Assembly (NCBI RefSeq): GCF_947500835.1
Contig: NZ_CANMTQ010000001.1
Location: forward strand, 310,001 to 374,000
Length of the DNA: 64,000 nucleotides
Direction: 5' to 3'
DNA from: an uncultured Halomonas sp.
Lineage (GTDB): Bacteria > Pseudomonadota > Gammaproteobacteria > Pseudomonadales > Halomonadaceae
Shown here: piece after piece, positions 7,541 to 16,368 of the stretch
Numbering within the stretch: the stretch's first letter is position 1
Layout of the letters: every line of letters begins with the position of its first letter
The notes under the pieces: generated by a model
Database searches by the model: none
Told to the model about the DNA's origin: nothing
Seen by the model: the letters and a program-made list of their open reading frames with translations, nothing else
Program-made: the position numbers and the translations under genes

Positions 7541-9408
7541 TTATCTAATCCCAACATTTCCGGATAATCATCTAGAGGGTAATTCAGCAAATCGCTTTCT
7601 GTTATAAAGTACTTTTTGCACTCAACTACTTGTCCTAAAACGACAGGCTCAACTACACCTTGCTCAAGACTCTCAAAATATAGATTACATAAGGGCTCTG
7701 GCTTCTTATTAAAATCAGGCCAATGAAGAAGACCGGCACTCTGCATTTTTTTATCTAACTGCTGAATCTTTCTTTCGACTTTCTTACAGTCTTCTAGTCG
7801 TGAAAAATCACCTGCTATCAATATATAGTAATGCAAGGGCTGATCAGTTTTTTCGAACATGCTACGTGGCGCAGGAAATGCACGCTCATACTTGGCGTTT
7901 TCAACGCGAAGATCATTATTCGTACTATGCCACCAGTTGCAAATTTCACGGTAAATATGACGCAAACCAAAGTAAACTGTTTTCACGTGAGTAGCTTTGG
8001 TGCGGGTCAATGAAGACTCCTCATCAAGCGCAAAAGCCAGTGGAATATCAGGCAATATTTTGGCAAACGACGCCTTTCCATAATGTGCTTGTACACGCCA
8101 AATATATTCAGTGTCTCCGCCGATACGCACATGATCCCATTCTCCAATAGTATCCAAAACCTCACGACGGAACATAAATGATGACTGGCTCCAATGTGTT
8201 ATTGAATTGTTCGGACGCCAGTTTTGAGTGAACTCTAGATTTTCTCTTACGCGCACCCAATGTACTGCACAGCCCATTACATCGGAGTGATCATTCATAT
8301 AAGAAACTTGATTTTCGATCTTTTGCGGATGGGACCAGTCATCGCTATCATGGGTTGTCAGAAGATTCCCAGTGGTAAATTTTAACCCAAAATTGCGTGC
8401 TGCATATGCTCCACCATTAGAAGGAGGTTGTACAGGAACAACTCTTGAATCCTGAAGACTTATTTCTTTTAGCACTTCCATTGTGCTGTCTGTTGAACAA
8501 TCGTCAACAGCAATTATTTCAATATTCTTATAAGTCTGTTCCAGCAAGGAGTCAATCGCTATCCTTACTCTATCCTCAGCATTAAAGATAGGCATGATTA
8601 TTGAAACCTTTACACTACCATCTATTTTTTTTAGGTTTCGCTCACCTGTAATATTCCCAATATCCAATTCTTTTCTTTTATCTTTAACTCGGATACCTAT
8701 CAATTCATTAATTTCGAACGCTTTATTGATACAAGCAATTTTTTTTCTTGTATCTTCTAGGTATGTATTAGACAAAGATAGATATACATCCGAATCATTG
8801 GGGTTCAACGCTAAATATTTTTTCAACGTTTTCCTTGCTTCGTCCCAATCTCCAAAACGCATCTCACAAAAAGATTTTAGATAGTGGCATTCTCTGCGAT
8901 TTATATGCTTAGAGGGTATTTCAAAAAGTAAATTTGCTATTTCGTAGGCTTTTTTATAATCACCAATAAAATAATACCACCTCCCTGCATGCCAGCCAGC
9001 CCACCATCGTTCATTGATCTTCGCAGTTTTGGAGTTATATATTTTTTCCAGTTCAGCTAAGGCAAGGTTTGAATACCCACCCCACAAATTATGAGAAAGC
9101 GTGGTAGTTAAATTTTTGGTTGCATGTTCACTTGGCTTGATTGAGAAGCCTAGCTTTTTTCCATAAATAATATAATGCAGTAGTGGATTGCTATACCCTG
9201 CCATCTTGCCTTTATAGTTTTCTAAATAAAAGCTGGTATCAAATCTTCTACACGGGTTCCTATGCATCCTCCAACCATACTTCAAGTAATGCTTGATTGG
9301 ATCCATTCCCAAAGCTGCAACGTCAGGATAGCTTTCAAGATACCACTTGCCATTTACAAGCTTTGATTCCCTTACTAATTTATATATTTCTTTATCTATG
9401 CTTTCCAC
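7525..9408 (-). CDS. Family 2 glycosyltransferase with N-terminal WYL/YPDV repeats and TPR-like region
   Basis: 627 residues, GTG start at 9408 preceded by GAGGTGA. Residues ~18-85 hold two repeat modules (KWYLESYPDV..HYLKYG, then FDTSFYLENY..HYIIYG). Residues ~135-235 look like TPR helices (FGDWDEARKTLKKYLALNP). The GT2 core starts near 267 (VSIIMPIFNA, AVDDCSTDS) with HDSDDWSH at 353-360. Same architecture as the gene at 1-1775 but in far more AT-rich DNA, so the two are paralogues with different recent histories or separate acquisition. The sugar and acceptor are unknown. Confidence 0.85.
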   Translation of the reverse strand: MESIDKEIYKLVRESKLVNGKWYLESYPDVAALGMDPIKHYLKYGWRMHRNPCRRFDTSFYLENYKGKMAGYSNPLLHYIIYGKKLGFSIKPSEHATKNLTTTLSHNLWGGYSNLALAELEKIYNSKTAKINERWWAGWHAGRWYYFIGDYKKAYEIANLLFEIPSKHINRRECHYLKSFCEMRFGDWDEARKTLKKYLALNPNDSDVYLSLSNTYLEDTRKKIACINKAFEINELIGIRVKDKRKELDIGNITGERNLKKIDGSVKVSIIMPIFNAEDRVRIAIDSLLEQTYKNIEIIAVDDCSTDSTMEVLKEISLQDSRVVPVQPPSNGGAYAARNFGLKFTTGNLLTTHDSDDWSHPQKIENQVSYMNDHSDVMGCAVHWVRVRENLEFTQNWRPNNSITHWSQSSFMFRREVLDTIGEWDHVRIGGDTEYIWRVQAHYGKASFAKILPDIPLAFALDEESSLTRTKATHVKTVYFGLRHIYREICNWWHSTNNDLRVENAKYERAFPAPRSMFEKTDQPLHYYILIAGDFSRLEDCKKVERKIQQLDKKMQSAGLLHWPDFNKKPEPLCNLYFESLEQGVVEPVVLGQVVECKKYFITESDLLNYPLDDYPEMLGLDKWGQL

Positions 9409-9548
9409 GACAAAGACTCACCTCGAAATTAAAACAAATAGTTGTTGATTGACACACCGAAAAACTGAAAATTATTTCTACAACATAAATTATTCGGTTT
9501 TTAGTTTTCAGCAGCAGTAATTTCCAAGGTGGAAATTACAGTAAATGT
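9409..9548. promoter_or_regulatory. AT-rich spacer with a GTAATTTCC/GGAAATTAC hairpin
   Basis: The arms GTAATTTCC (9517-9525) and GGAAATTAC (9531-9539) are exact inverted repeats around AAGGT, just after the rfbC stop. No U-run follows on the leftward transcript, so a regulatory or processing hairpin is as likely as a terminator. This spacer is also the right edge of the AT-rich island. Confidence 0.45.
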
Positions 9549-10142
9549 CTAGTGCTGCTGACTCATTTCCTTTGGGGCATTTTTGACAAATGGCTTTTTG
9601 AAGCAAAACGATTCTGCATTTTGATCTTTTTGAGAAAGAATAGGCTCACCCGACCACTGCCAGGCATCTCGCTGCCAATCGATCGCCAGGAAAGAGTCGT
9701 CCCAACGGATCGCTCGTTCATACTGGGGGGCGTAGTAGTCGGTGGTCTTGTAAAGCACATCGGCAAATTCGCTTAGTACCAAAAAGCCATGAGCAAAGCC
9801 CGGAGGAACCCAAAGCTGGCGTTGATTGTCGGCAGAGAGTCGAGCGCTGGTCCACTGACCGTAGGTAGTCGAGTGGTGACGTATATCCACGGCCACATCG
9901 AGAATCTCGCCGGCAATTACACGCATCAATTTGCCCTGTGGCTGTTGGGCCTGATAGTGCAGTCCGCGCAGTACCCCGCGACGGGAGCGGGAGTGATTGT
10001 CCTGCACAAAGGTAGTGCCTAAACCGGTGGCTTCTTGAAAAACGCGCTGATTGAAGCTTTCCAGGAAGAAGCCACGTTCATCACCGTGGATCTGCGGTTC
10101 CAGGATCAGCACGTCGTTTAGTCGGGTCGGTATTGTTTTCAT
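9549..10142 (-). CDS. rfbC: dTDP-4-dehydrorhamnose 3,5-epimerase (RmlC)
   Basis: 197 residues with an upstream GGGAG. The cupin core is clear: LILEPQIHGDERGFFLESF, FVQDNHSRSRRGVLRGLHYQ with the catalytic His of GLHYQ, then WVPPGFAHGFLVLSE and YYAPQYERAIRWDD. It catalyses the double epimerisation of dTDP-4-keto-6-deoxyglucose in dTDP-L-rhamnose synthesis. The C-terminus is ~15 residues longer than usual. rmlD is next upstream; rmlA and rmlB are not in the window and must lie elsewhere if the pathway is complete. Confidence 0.95.
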   Translation of the reverse strand: MKTIPTRLNDVLILEPQIHGDERGFFLESFNQRVFQEATGLGTTFVQDNHSRSRRGVLRGLHYQAQQPQGKLMRVIAGEILDVAVDIRHHSTTYGQWTSARLSADNQRQLWVPPGFAHGFLVLSEFADVLYKTTDYYAPQYERAIRWDDSFLAIDWQRDAWQWSGEPILSQKDQNAESFCFKKPFVKNAPKEMSQQH

Positions 10143-10231
10143 AGGCTGGGCTCCCGCGGATCAGTATCGCTGGCAAGAGTGAAATCTTTACGATTCATCG
10201 TGTTGTTTTCTTTTACAGCGGGCGGCAAAAA

Positions 10232-10304
10232 ATCGCTCGCTGAAGCGATCTCCTACAGTAGGGCGATTCCATGGTTTAGGTAGGAGCCGGATTTATCAGG
10301 CGAT
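10232..10304 (+). repeat. ~75-bp two-hairpin interspersed repeat, copy 4
   Basis: Starts ATCGCTCGCTGAAGCGAT and ends GGAGCCGGATTTATCAGGCGAT. It lies between rfbD (stop at 10307) and rfbC, so it would be part of their shared transcript. Confidence 0.75.
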
Positions 10305-10306
10305 GT

Positions 10307-11191
10307 TTAGCTTTTCAGTAGCGCTTTCAGGGTCAGTTCGAGCTGTGGTTGCCAACGAGGCAATTCGATATCCAGCGCGTTTTCCAGGCGCTCGAGATTC
10401 AGGCGCGAGTTGTGCGGCCGTTGAGCCGGGGTGGGATATTCCTCGGTAGAGATCGCCTCGATCCGCTCTGGCGAGATCGCCAGAGGCACACCGCGCTCAT
10501 GTGCCAGCTGAAAGATTTTCTGGGCGAAGCCGTACCAGCTGGTCTCCCCGCGCGAAGCAAGATGGTAAAGACCGTCACTCAGTGCGCCTTCCCGATACTT
10601 GGCAAGGGCCAGAGCCGTTAGTTCAGCAATCAAGTGTGCGGGGGTGGGAGCGCCGATTTGATCCGCGACGACGGCCAGGGAGTCACGCTCGCGCCCCAGG
10701 CGCAGCATGGTTTTCATGAAGTTGTTGCCGCGAGTGCTGTAGATCCAGCTAGTACGCAAGATGAGATGGTGCGCGCCGCTGGCAAGAACGGCCTTGTCCC
10801 CGGCCAGTTTGCTTACACCATAGAGCGAGAGCGGCCCTGTGGGGCTTTCCTCCTGCCAAGGGGTTTCGCCTTTGCCGGAATAGACATAGTCCGAAGAGTA
10901 ATGCACCAGCAGGATGTTCTGGGCACGGGCATAGCTTGCAAGCTGTGCCGGTAGCTCGACATTGAGATGATAGGCTTGATCGCCATGTTCTTCTGCGGCA
11001 TCCACCGCTGTCCAGGCCGCCGCATTGACGATCGCGTCAGGCCGGTGCTGCATCAGCCAGTCGTTGACGGCGGCGATATCCGTTAGGTCCAGCTCTTGTC
11101 GAGTGGGCGCCATCACCCGACCCAGTGGGGAAAGCTCCCGCTGTAGTTCGAAACCAACCTGGCCGGTGCCGCCGGTGAGGAAGATATTCAT
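10307..11191 (-). CDS. rfbD: dTDP-4-dehydrorhamnose reductase (RmlD)
   Basis: About 294 residues from MNIFLTGGTGQVG; the extra five upstream residues of the longer reading have no ribosome site. Rossmann GGTGQVG, HYSSDYVYSGKG, then the YGVSKLAGD catalytic Tyr-Lys pair and a C-terminal RPHNSRLNLERLE typical of RmlD. It reduces dTDP-4-keto-L-rhamnose to dTDP-L-rhamnose using NAD(P)H. It follows the kpsE-like gene by about 65 bases and precedes rfbC. Confidence 0.95.
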   Translation of the reverse strand: MNIFLTGGTGQVGFELQRELSPLGRVMAPTRQELDLTDIAAVNDWLMQHRPDAIVNAAAWTAVDAAEEHGDQAYHLNVELPAQLASYARAQNILLVHYSSDYVYSGKGETPWQEESPTGPLSLYGVSKLAGDKAVLASGAHHLILRTSWIYSTRGNNFMKTMLRLGRERDSLAVVADQIGAPTPAHLIAELTALALAKYREGALSDGLYHLASRGETSWYGFAQKIFQLAHERGVPLAISPERIEAISTEEYPTPAQRPHNSRLNLERLENALDIELPRWQPQLELTLKALLKS

Positions 11192-11255
11192 GGGCATTTT
11201 TCTCATTGCATCGTCTGACCGCCGCTGCGCGACGAGACCTTCTAACCTTGGAAGA

Positions 11256-12347
11256 TCAATCCCGGTGGTCTTTAACGATCAGCACCAGCATGTTGATGAT
11301 CAACGTGATGAATAGCGCGATGATGGTGAAGACCACGATGTTATACAGACGATCGGGTTTTTCGGGGTATTGGGGTAGCGTGGGGGATTGCAGTACCGAA
11401 ACCTGCTTGAGTTTGCGCGCCGCTTCGATGCGGGTATTTTCCAGTGCCGCCAGTGCGCCGGAATAACTTTCCTGAGCGAACTTGGCCCGCAGCTCCAGGG
11501 TTTGATACTCGGAGGATACGGCGTTGAGCGTATTGCCCTCCTGCCCTGCCAAGCGGCTGCTCTCTTCTTCGATCTGGTTTTTGATAGCGCTGATTTCGCT
11601 ATTGATGCGGATGATCTCCGCCGAGCGGCCGCTCTGATAGCTGCTCAGCGCGCTCTTGCGTGCTTTCAACAGTGCCAATTGTCCTTGCAGCGTCGAGACC
11701 ACGGAATTGAGACTTTCTACTGTGCCGGTGGGCGACACCAGTCCATTCTCGTTTTGATATTCGAGGAGCGCATTGCGCGTCTCCTTGAAGTTCTCCTCGA
11801 GAACCTTGACCTGTCTTTCCAGGAACTCGACTTGCTCCTGGGCCAGGCGCTGACCCATCTGATTCATGTGGCGCTCGCCCTCCGCCAGCAAGAACTCGGC
11901 GATTTCATTAGCCTTCTCGGAGGTGAAGGCTTCGACATCGATACGCAATACCTTGGCGTAATCATCCAGTTCGACGAAGACGCGTTTCAGATAGTAGTCG
12001 TGGAGTTTTTCCAAGGGCGCATCCACCGACCCCAGCTCACTGATGAAATCCGAGCCTGAATCGGCGTAATGCTGGCGAAAATCCGCGTTGTCCACCAGAA
12101 ACTTGAGCATATCGATGGAGAGCAGATAGTCCCGCAGGAGCAGCATGTCCGCCGTGTTGCCACCGGCACTGCCGGACAGCAACGAACTGAAGCTGATGTC
12201 CGGCGCCGATATCTGAGGACTTTCCAGCACCACATTGGCATGAGACACATAGCGATCGCTGGCCCAGAACGTCCAATAAAAGGACACTAGCAGGATAGCC
12301 AGCAGACACATCAGCCAGTGGGGGTATTGCTTGAAAATTGCCTTCAT
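11256..12347 (-). CDS. kpsE: Capsule export inner-membrane co-polymerase (KpsE/CtrB/BexC family)
   Basis: 363 residues. One membrane segment near the N-terminus (WLMCLLAILLVSFYW), a long periplasmic coiled coil (~145-300), the P-rich SPTLPQYPEKPDRLYN motif and a second membrane segment at the C-terminus: the PCP-3 layout. The family bridges the KpsMT transporter to the outer-membrane channel in ABC-dependent capsule export. The order kpsM-kpsT-kpsE with gaps of 54 bases or less supports one operon. Confidence 0.9.
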   Translation of the reverse strand: MKAIFKQYPHWLMCLLAILLVSFYWTFWASDRYVSHANVVLESPQISAPDISFSSLLSGSAGGNTADMLLLRDYLLSIDMLKFLVDNADFRQHYADSGSDFISELGSVDAPLEKLHDYYLKRVFVELDDYAKVLRIDVEAFTSEKANEIAEFLLAEGERHMNQMGQRLAQEQVEFLERQVKVLEENFKETRNALLEYQNENGLVSPTGTVESLNSVVSTLQGQLALLKARKSALSSYQSGRSAEIIRINSEISAIKNQIEEESSRLAGQEGNTLNAVSSEYQTLELRAKFAQESYSGALAALENTRIEAARKLKQVSVLQSPTLPQYPEKPDRLYNIVVFTIIALFITLIINMLVLIVKDHRD

Positions 12348-12401
12348 GAAGATGAAATACCTTGAAGATACTGGAGGCCCAGGATCGGATGATTATCCGC
12401 G

Positions 12402-13088
12402 CTAGGCCTGGCTTTTGGGGCGCTTTGGCTTGTCGGTACTGGCGTGGTAGGCGGCAATGGCGTCCTCGATATCATCGAACCACTGAGCCTGCCCCTGATT
12501 GAGGAAGATGCCTGCCTGGCAGAGATCCCGCAGAATGCCTTCGCTATGAGACACCATGATCAAGCTGGCTTGCCCTACCTTGTCCTTGAAGGCCTTGGTG
12601 GCTTTGGCCTTGAAGGCGCGATCGCCCACGGAGGTGGCTTCGTCGGAAAGATAGACATCGAAATCAAAGGCCAGCGAGAGACCGAAAGACAGCCGGGAGC
12701 GCATGCCTGAAGAATAGGTTTTCACTGGCTCATCAAACGCAGCGCCAATCTCGGCAAACTCCTCTACGCGACGAATGACCTCGGATACCTGGGGGCCGGC
12801 GCCGTGAACACGCGCCACGAACTTGACGTTCTGGCGTCCGGTCATGGAGCCTTGAAAGCCGCCTGCCAGACCGATCGGCCAGGAAATCCGGCAGTTACGC
12901 AGGATCCTGCCCTTGTCCTGGCTGTCCATGCCTCCAATCAGGCGCAGCAGCGTCGATTTGCCGGCCCCATTGCGGCCCACCAGGCCGACGCTGACACCGC
13001 GAGGGATGCTGAGATTGACGTCCCGCAGCACCCAGTTGCTGCCATGATGATTGTGGTAACGCTTGTAGAGATGTTGAATCTCGATCAT
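12402..13088 (-). CDS. kpsT: Capsule polysaccharide ABC exporter, ATP-binding subunit (KpsT)
   Basis: 228 residues from MIEIQHLYKRY; its ATG overlaps the kpsM stop (ATGA), so the longer upstream reading is rejected. Walker A GRNGAGKST, the signature region KTYSSGMRSRLSFG and Walker B FDVYLSDEATS (with the DE seen in KpsT proteins), then the His switch MVSHSEG. It powers export of lipid-linked capsule across the inner membrane with KpsM. Confidence 0.95.
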   Translation of the reverse strand: MIEIQHLYKRYHNHHGSNWVLRDVNLSIPRGVSVGLVGRNGAGKSTLLRLIGGMDSQDKGRILRNCRISWPIGLAGGFQGSMTGRQNVKFVARVHGAGPQVSEVIRRVEEFAEIGAAFDEPVKTYSSGMRSRLSFGLSLAFDFDVYLSDEATSVGDRAFKAKATKAFKDKVGQASLIMVSHSEGILRDLCQAGIFLNQGQAQWFDDIEDAIAAYHASTDKPKRPKSQA

Positions 13089-13915
13089 TGCGCCTTCAAT
13101 CTCCCGGCAAAACGCACGTGCAGCATCAGGCCCAGGGTCATCAATCCCAGTGCCCATAGCCATAGATAGGTCATGTCGATGCCATCGAGGGTGTGATAAC
13201 CCTCGAAGAAGCTCAGCCGCATGCTCTCAAGACCATGCACGATCGGGTTCCACAGGACATACTGACGAAACTCGTGGGGGATGTAGTTGATCGGGAATAT
13301 GACACCGGACAGAATCAGCAGCGGCAACGTGAGGATGCGTACTATTCGGCCTATTTCGGGCACCAGAGCAGCCGCGGCGGAAACCGTGAGCCCAGCACCA
13401 AGGCCCAGGGCCCACAGCGAGAGCCAGTCGAGTATGGCGCCGAGGGGATATGCCGGCACCAGATCGAACTTCAGCAGGCTACCCGCCGCAATGAAGAGCA
13501 GAAAAATAAAACTCTTGAGCATGCCTTCCAGAAAAGCGCGCACCAGCACGGGGTCGACGGGCTTGACCTGACGATAGGCGAACAAGCCCTTGTTGGCGTC
13601 CACCGCGCCGATGGCGCGCATCAGGTTCTCGCGAAACAAAAAGAAGCCCAGCAGTCCGACCACCAGCCAGGGAATGAAGTCGGCGCCGGCAATATGGCGC
13701 CCCCCTCCCATTACCAGGGAACGCACGGCCACCATCACCCCGATGAAGGCGATGGGCTCGAAAATCATCCAGAACCAGGCCATGCGATCCGCCATGGTGC
13801 GCGAGATGGCCTCGCGCATGAAAAGGGCGTACCAGACGCTCCAGGCAACACGCCAGGACGTCCGGTTGGCGAGTGCGCCGGCCCTAGAAGTAGTGGAAGA
13901 GGTTGAATCAGACAT
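13085..13915 (-). CDS. kpsM: Capsule polysaccharide ABC exporter, permease subunit (KpsM)
   Basis: 276 residues, six predicted membrane segments after a short Ser/Thr-rich N-terminus, with the ABC-2 pattern MREAISRTM and FEPIAFIGVMVAVRS near the start and ILSGVIFPINYIP near the end. Forms the membrane channel for the polysaccharide with KpsT. Two interspersed repeats separate it from the outer-membrane export gene. Confidence 0.93.
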   Translation of the reverse strand: MSDSTSSTTSRAGALANRTSWRVAWSVWYALFMREAISRTMADRMAWFWMIFEPIAFIGVMVAVRSLVMGGGRHIAGADFIPWLVVGLLGFFLFRENLMRAIGAVDANKGLFAYRQVKPVDPVLVRAFLEGMLKSFIFLLFIAAGSLLKFDLVPAYPLGAILDWLSLWALGLGAGLTVSAAAALVPEIGRIVRILTLPLLILSGVIFPINYIPHEFRQYVLWNPIVHGLESMRLSFFEGYHTLDGIDMTYLWLWALGLMTLGLMLHVRFAGRLKAQ

Positions 13916-13931
13916 AGAAAACCAAGTTCAT

Positions 13932-14006
13932 GATCGCCCGATAAATCGGGCTCCTACCAAAACCAGCGATTTCGGCTGGCTATAGGAACTCGCTTCAGCG
14001 AGCGAT
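13932..14006 (-). repeat. ~75-bp two-hairpin interspersed repeat, copy 5 (inverted)
   Basis: Reads ATCGCCCGATAAATCGGGC ... CGCTTCAGCGAGCGAT, the reverse complement orientation of copies 2-4. Confidence 0.8.
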
Positions 14007-14027
14007 AACCAGATGGGTACATCGACC

Positions 14028-14100
14028 ATCGCCCGATGAATCGGGGCTCTACCAAAACCAGTGATTTCGACTGGCTGCAGGAACTCGCTTCAGCGAGGGA
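14028..14100 (-). repeat. ~75-bp two-hairpin interspersed repeat, copy 6 (inverted)
   Basis: Reads ATCGCCCGATGAATCGGGG ... CTCGCTTCAGCGAGGG, in tandem with copy 5 about 20 bases away. The pair fills the gap between the outer-membrane export gene and kpsM. Confidence 0.8.
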
Positions 14101-14111
14101 TGGTTTGCGGT

Positions 14112-15845
14112 TTATAAATCGATGGCGACCTTGGTGGCCACGGCGATCTGATACAGGATCTGGGTAATGCTGGTGGCCAGTTCGAGATTCTTTGTGGGCA
14201 CGGCGGGGAGCACCATGATCTCGTCACCGGCACGCAGATCGACGTCTTCGGCACGGCTTACCGCGCCGTTACGGCGTACCACGAGGATCTGGTCGTCATC
14301 GGCGCGGGGTGTGAAACCGCCGGCACTATCGATGTAACTCCGGACGCTCATGCCATCGGTATAAACCATTGCCTGAGGCACCACGACCTCACCACTGATC
14401 AATAGTGAATCGCTCTGCTCGGGAATGGTTATCACGTCGCCATCCTGAAGACGGATATCGGCAATCTGACCATCATCCCTGGCCACTACCAAGCGCCCGG
14501 TAGGCTCTACCTGGGAGGCCTTGGCCACGAAATTTTGAATCAGCTTGGCTTCCTCGACGCGAATCTTGGCCTCTTCGGTAGTTTGCGAAGAAGCGCCGAG
14601 ATACGTGGTCTGTAGACGACGCAGGCTCTCCTTGAGAGATTCGGCTTGTCGCTGAGCCACGCTTTCCCGGCGAATCGAGATACTCTGGGTGTCGGTCATT
14701 TCCTCGGGGACACCGACGGCGTTGAGCAGTTCACCCAGGTGGGCGTTGCGCGGCAGGGCATAACGTGAGGCGCCGTAATAGCTGCCTTCCAGCTGAACGA
14801 CGATGCTTTCGTCACGCTGATCGGCGCTGAACAGCACCTCGTCGCCACGGCGCACCTCGGCGCTGCGAAATTCGTTCAACGGCAGATAACGGGAGATCGG
14901 CCCGGCCGCGCGGCTGCCGCGCAGCAGCACATGAGACACACCGGCCTTCAAGCGTGCCAGATCGATCACATCCCGGCCGGTCAGGCGATCGCCCAGCAGT
15001 TCGTAGCGATAGTTTTTCTGCACGTCGCCGACGACGCTGATCGCTGGACCTCGTTCCTTGACGACAATGGTGTCGCCATCACGAAACTGCGGTCGGGGAA
15101 TCGTGCCTTCGAGCAGGAAATCATAGAGATCGACACTGTCGATCACGTTACCGTTACGCTTGATGAGGATATGCCGGTAGCTACCGAGAGCCCGATCGAT
15201 ACCGCCAGCCTGGTCGAGGAAGTACAGCAGCGAATCGCTGGGGGTGCCGGCGTAGCGACCTGGGTTTTCCACGTAACCGGTAACGAAGACACCGACGGGT
15301 TGCACACCTTGCAGGTTGGTGTAGACGCTGACGTTTTCCGGATAGACGGATTGAATGGCGTTGCGCACCTTGACGTTGAGCCCCGCATTGGAGGTGCCTT
15401 GCACATTCAATGGGCCGATACCGGGCAGGAAGATATTGCCCTGGGCATCTACCGGCAGCACCTTGTCCATTTCGACCCCGCCCCACACTCGCAGCGTGAC
15501 CTGATCGCCGGGCTTGATGGTGTAGTCGGAGTTGAGGCCATCCGCCATTACCCCGCGAAAGCCGCCGCTGAACAGGTTGACACCGAATGGCGGCAGCTCA
15601 TCCGGGTCCAAGGGTCCGGCGCTTGGCGTGCTCGGCGGCCCATAGGTGCCACTACGCCAATCGGCGCGAGGGGCGGCATCGACACCCTCCCCTTCCTGGG
15701 TTTTTTCAGGAACGGCTTGAGCCTGTTCGGACTCGGGCAGAATACTGCTGCCTGCACCGATGGCCTGGGCATGAGCAGTCGCGGCGCTGAAACACGCTAC
15801 CGCTACCAGACACCCGGCCCGGAGAAAAGATCTTGCTTGTGACAT
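14112..15845 (-). CDS. Outer-membrane polysaccharide export protein (Wza/KpsD/CtrA family)
   Basis: 577 residues with a signal peptide (C-region TAHAQA, no lipobox). A polysaccharide-export domain begins near DYTIKPGDQVTLRVWGG (~110), followed by several SLBB-type beta-grasp repeats (FVTGYVENPGRY, DIRLQDGDVITIPEQSD, LLISGEVVVPQAMVY). It forms the periplasm-to-outside channel for capsule. Together with KpsE, KpsM and KpsT it makes a complete ABC-dependent export path. Confidence 0.9.
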   Translation of the reverse strand: MSQARSFLRAGCLVAVACFSAATAHAQAIGAGSSILPESEQAQAVPEKTQEGEGVDAAPRADWRSGTYGPPSTPSAGPLDPDELPPFGVNLFSGGFRGVMADGLNSDYTIKPGDQVTLRVWGGVEMDKVLPVDAQGNIFLPGIGPLNVQGTSNAGLNVKVRNAIQSVYPENVSVYTNLQGVQPVGVFVTGYVENPGRYAGTPSDSLLYFLDQAGGIDRALGSYRHILIKRNGNVIDSVDLYDFLLEGTIPRPQFRDGDTIVVKERGPAISVVGDVQKNYRYELLGDRLTGRDVIDLARLKAGVSHVLLRGSRAAGPISRYLPLNEFRSAEVRRGDEVLFSADQRDESIVVQLEGSYYGASRYALPRNAHLGELLNAVGVPEEMTDTQSISIRRESVAQRQAESLKESLRRLQTTYLGASSQTTEEAKIRVEEAKLIQNFVAKASQVEPTGRLVVARDDGQIADIRLQDGDVITIPEQSDSLLISGEVVVPQAMVYTDGMSVRSYIDSAGGFTPRADDDQILVVRRNGAVSRAEDVDLRAGDEIMVLPAVPTKNLELATSITQILYQIAVATKVAIDL

Positions 15846-15930
15846 GGGGTCCTCTTGGATGTGCTGGATCGTGCTTGACCGTTATGAACGACCTGGTCCT
15901 GAGTCACTGCGTGCGTCGGATGATGGTGCG

Positions 15931-16323
15931 TTATGGCAACCCGAGACTGTCTCTTTCGAGTGCTTTGGTGACCAGGCGTTGAGTGAACCAGCCTTGGTTT
16001 TCATCACGACACGCCAGCTGTGCCTGAGGCAAGGCGGCGGATGCTGGCCTCATGACGCGCAAATGCACACAGATGCGGCCACTGGCGGCGTAGTAGCGCT
16101 CTTCTGCCGTCACTTCGACGTTGCTGCCCCAAGGGCTTTGCTGAAGCTGAATCACGCGGCCTGGAGAAGCCGTCTCGAGGAACTGGCTAAGAGATGAATC
16201 GACGGTGGTCCCGCCGCGCATCGAGGCAATATTCTGTGCGCCATTGCCCATGGAGCCTTGGGCAGCGCAACCCGCGAGAGCCACAAGGCACAACGAGGCA
16301 AAAGCAAGTCGCAGACCGGTCAT
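15931..16323 (-). CDS. Small putative lipoprotein upstream of the capsule export genes
   Basis: About 130 residues starting MTGLRLAFASLCLVALAGC, a signal peptide with lipobox LAGC; the longer reading starting in MRRMTLNY lacks this advantage. The mature part (SLSQFLETASPGRVIQLQQSPWG, EERYYAASGRICVHLRV) resembles small surface-antigen-like lipoproteins with a basic-hydrophobic beta core. I do not recognise a named family. It is 85 bases upstream of and in line with the export gene, so a role in capsule assembly is possible. Confidence 0.7.
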   Translation of the reverse strand: MTGLRLAFASLCLVALAGCAAQGSMGNGAQNIASMRGGTTVDSSLSQFLETASPGRVIQLQQSPWGSNVEVTAEERYYAASGRICVHLRVMRPASAALPQAQLACRDENQGWFTQRLVTKALERDSLGLP

Positions 16324-16368
16324 GGCACGACCCCGGGAAGGTGCGTAGTTTAATGTCATGCGTCTCAC

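Noticed and set aside
15844..16197. 117-codon plus-strand frame over the lipoprotein gene
   Set aside because: Antisense of the lipoprotein gene, no family features.
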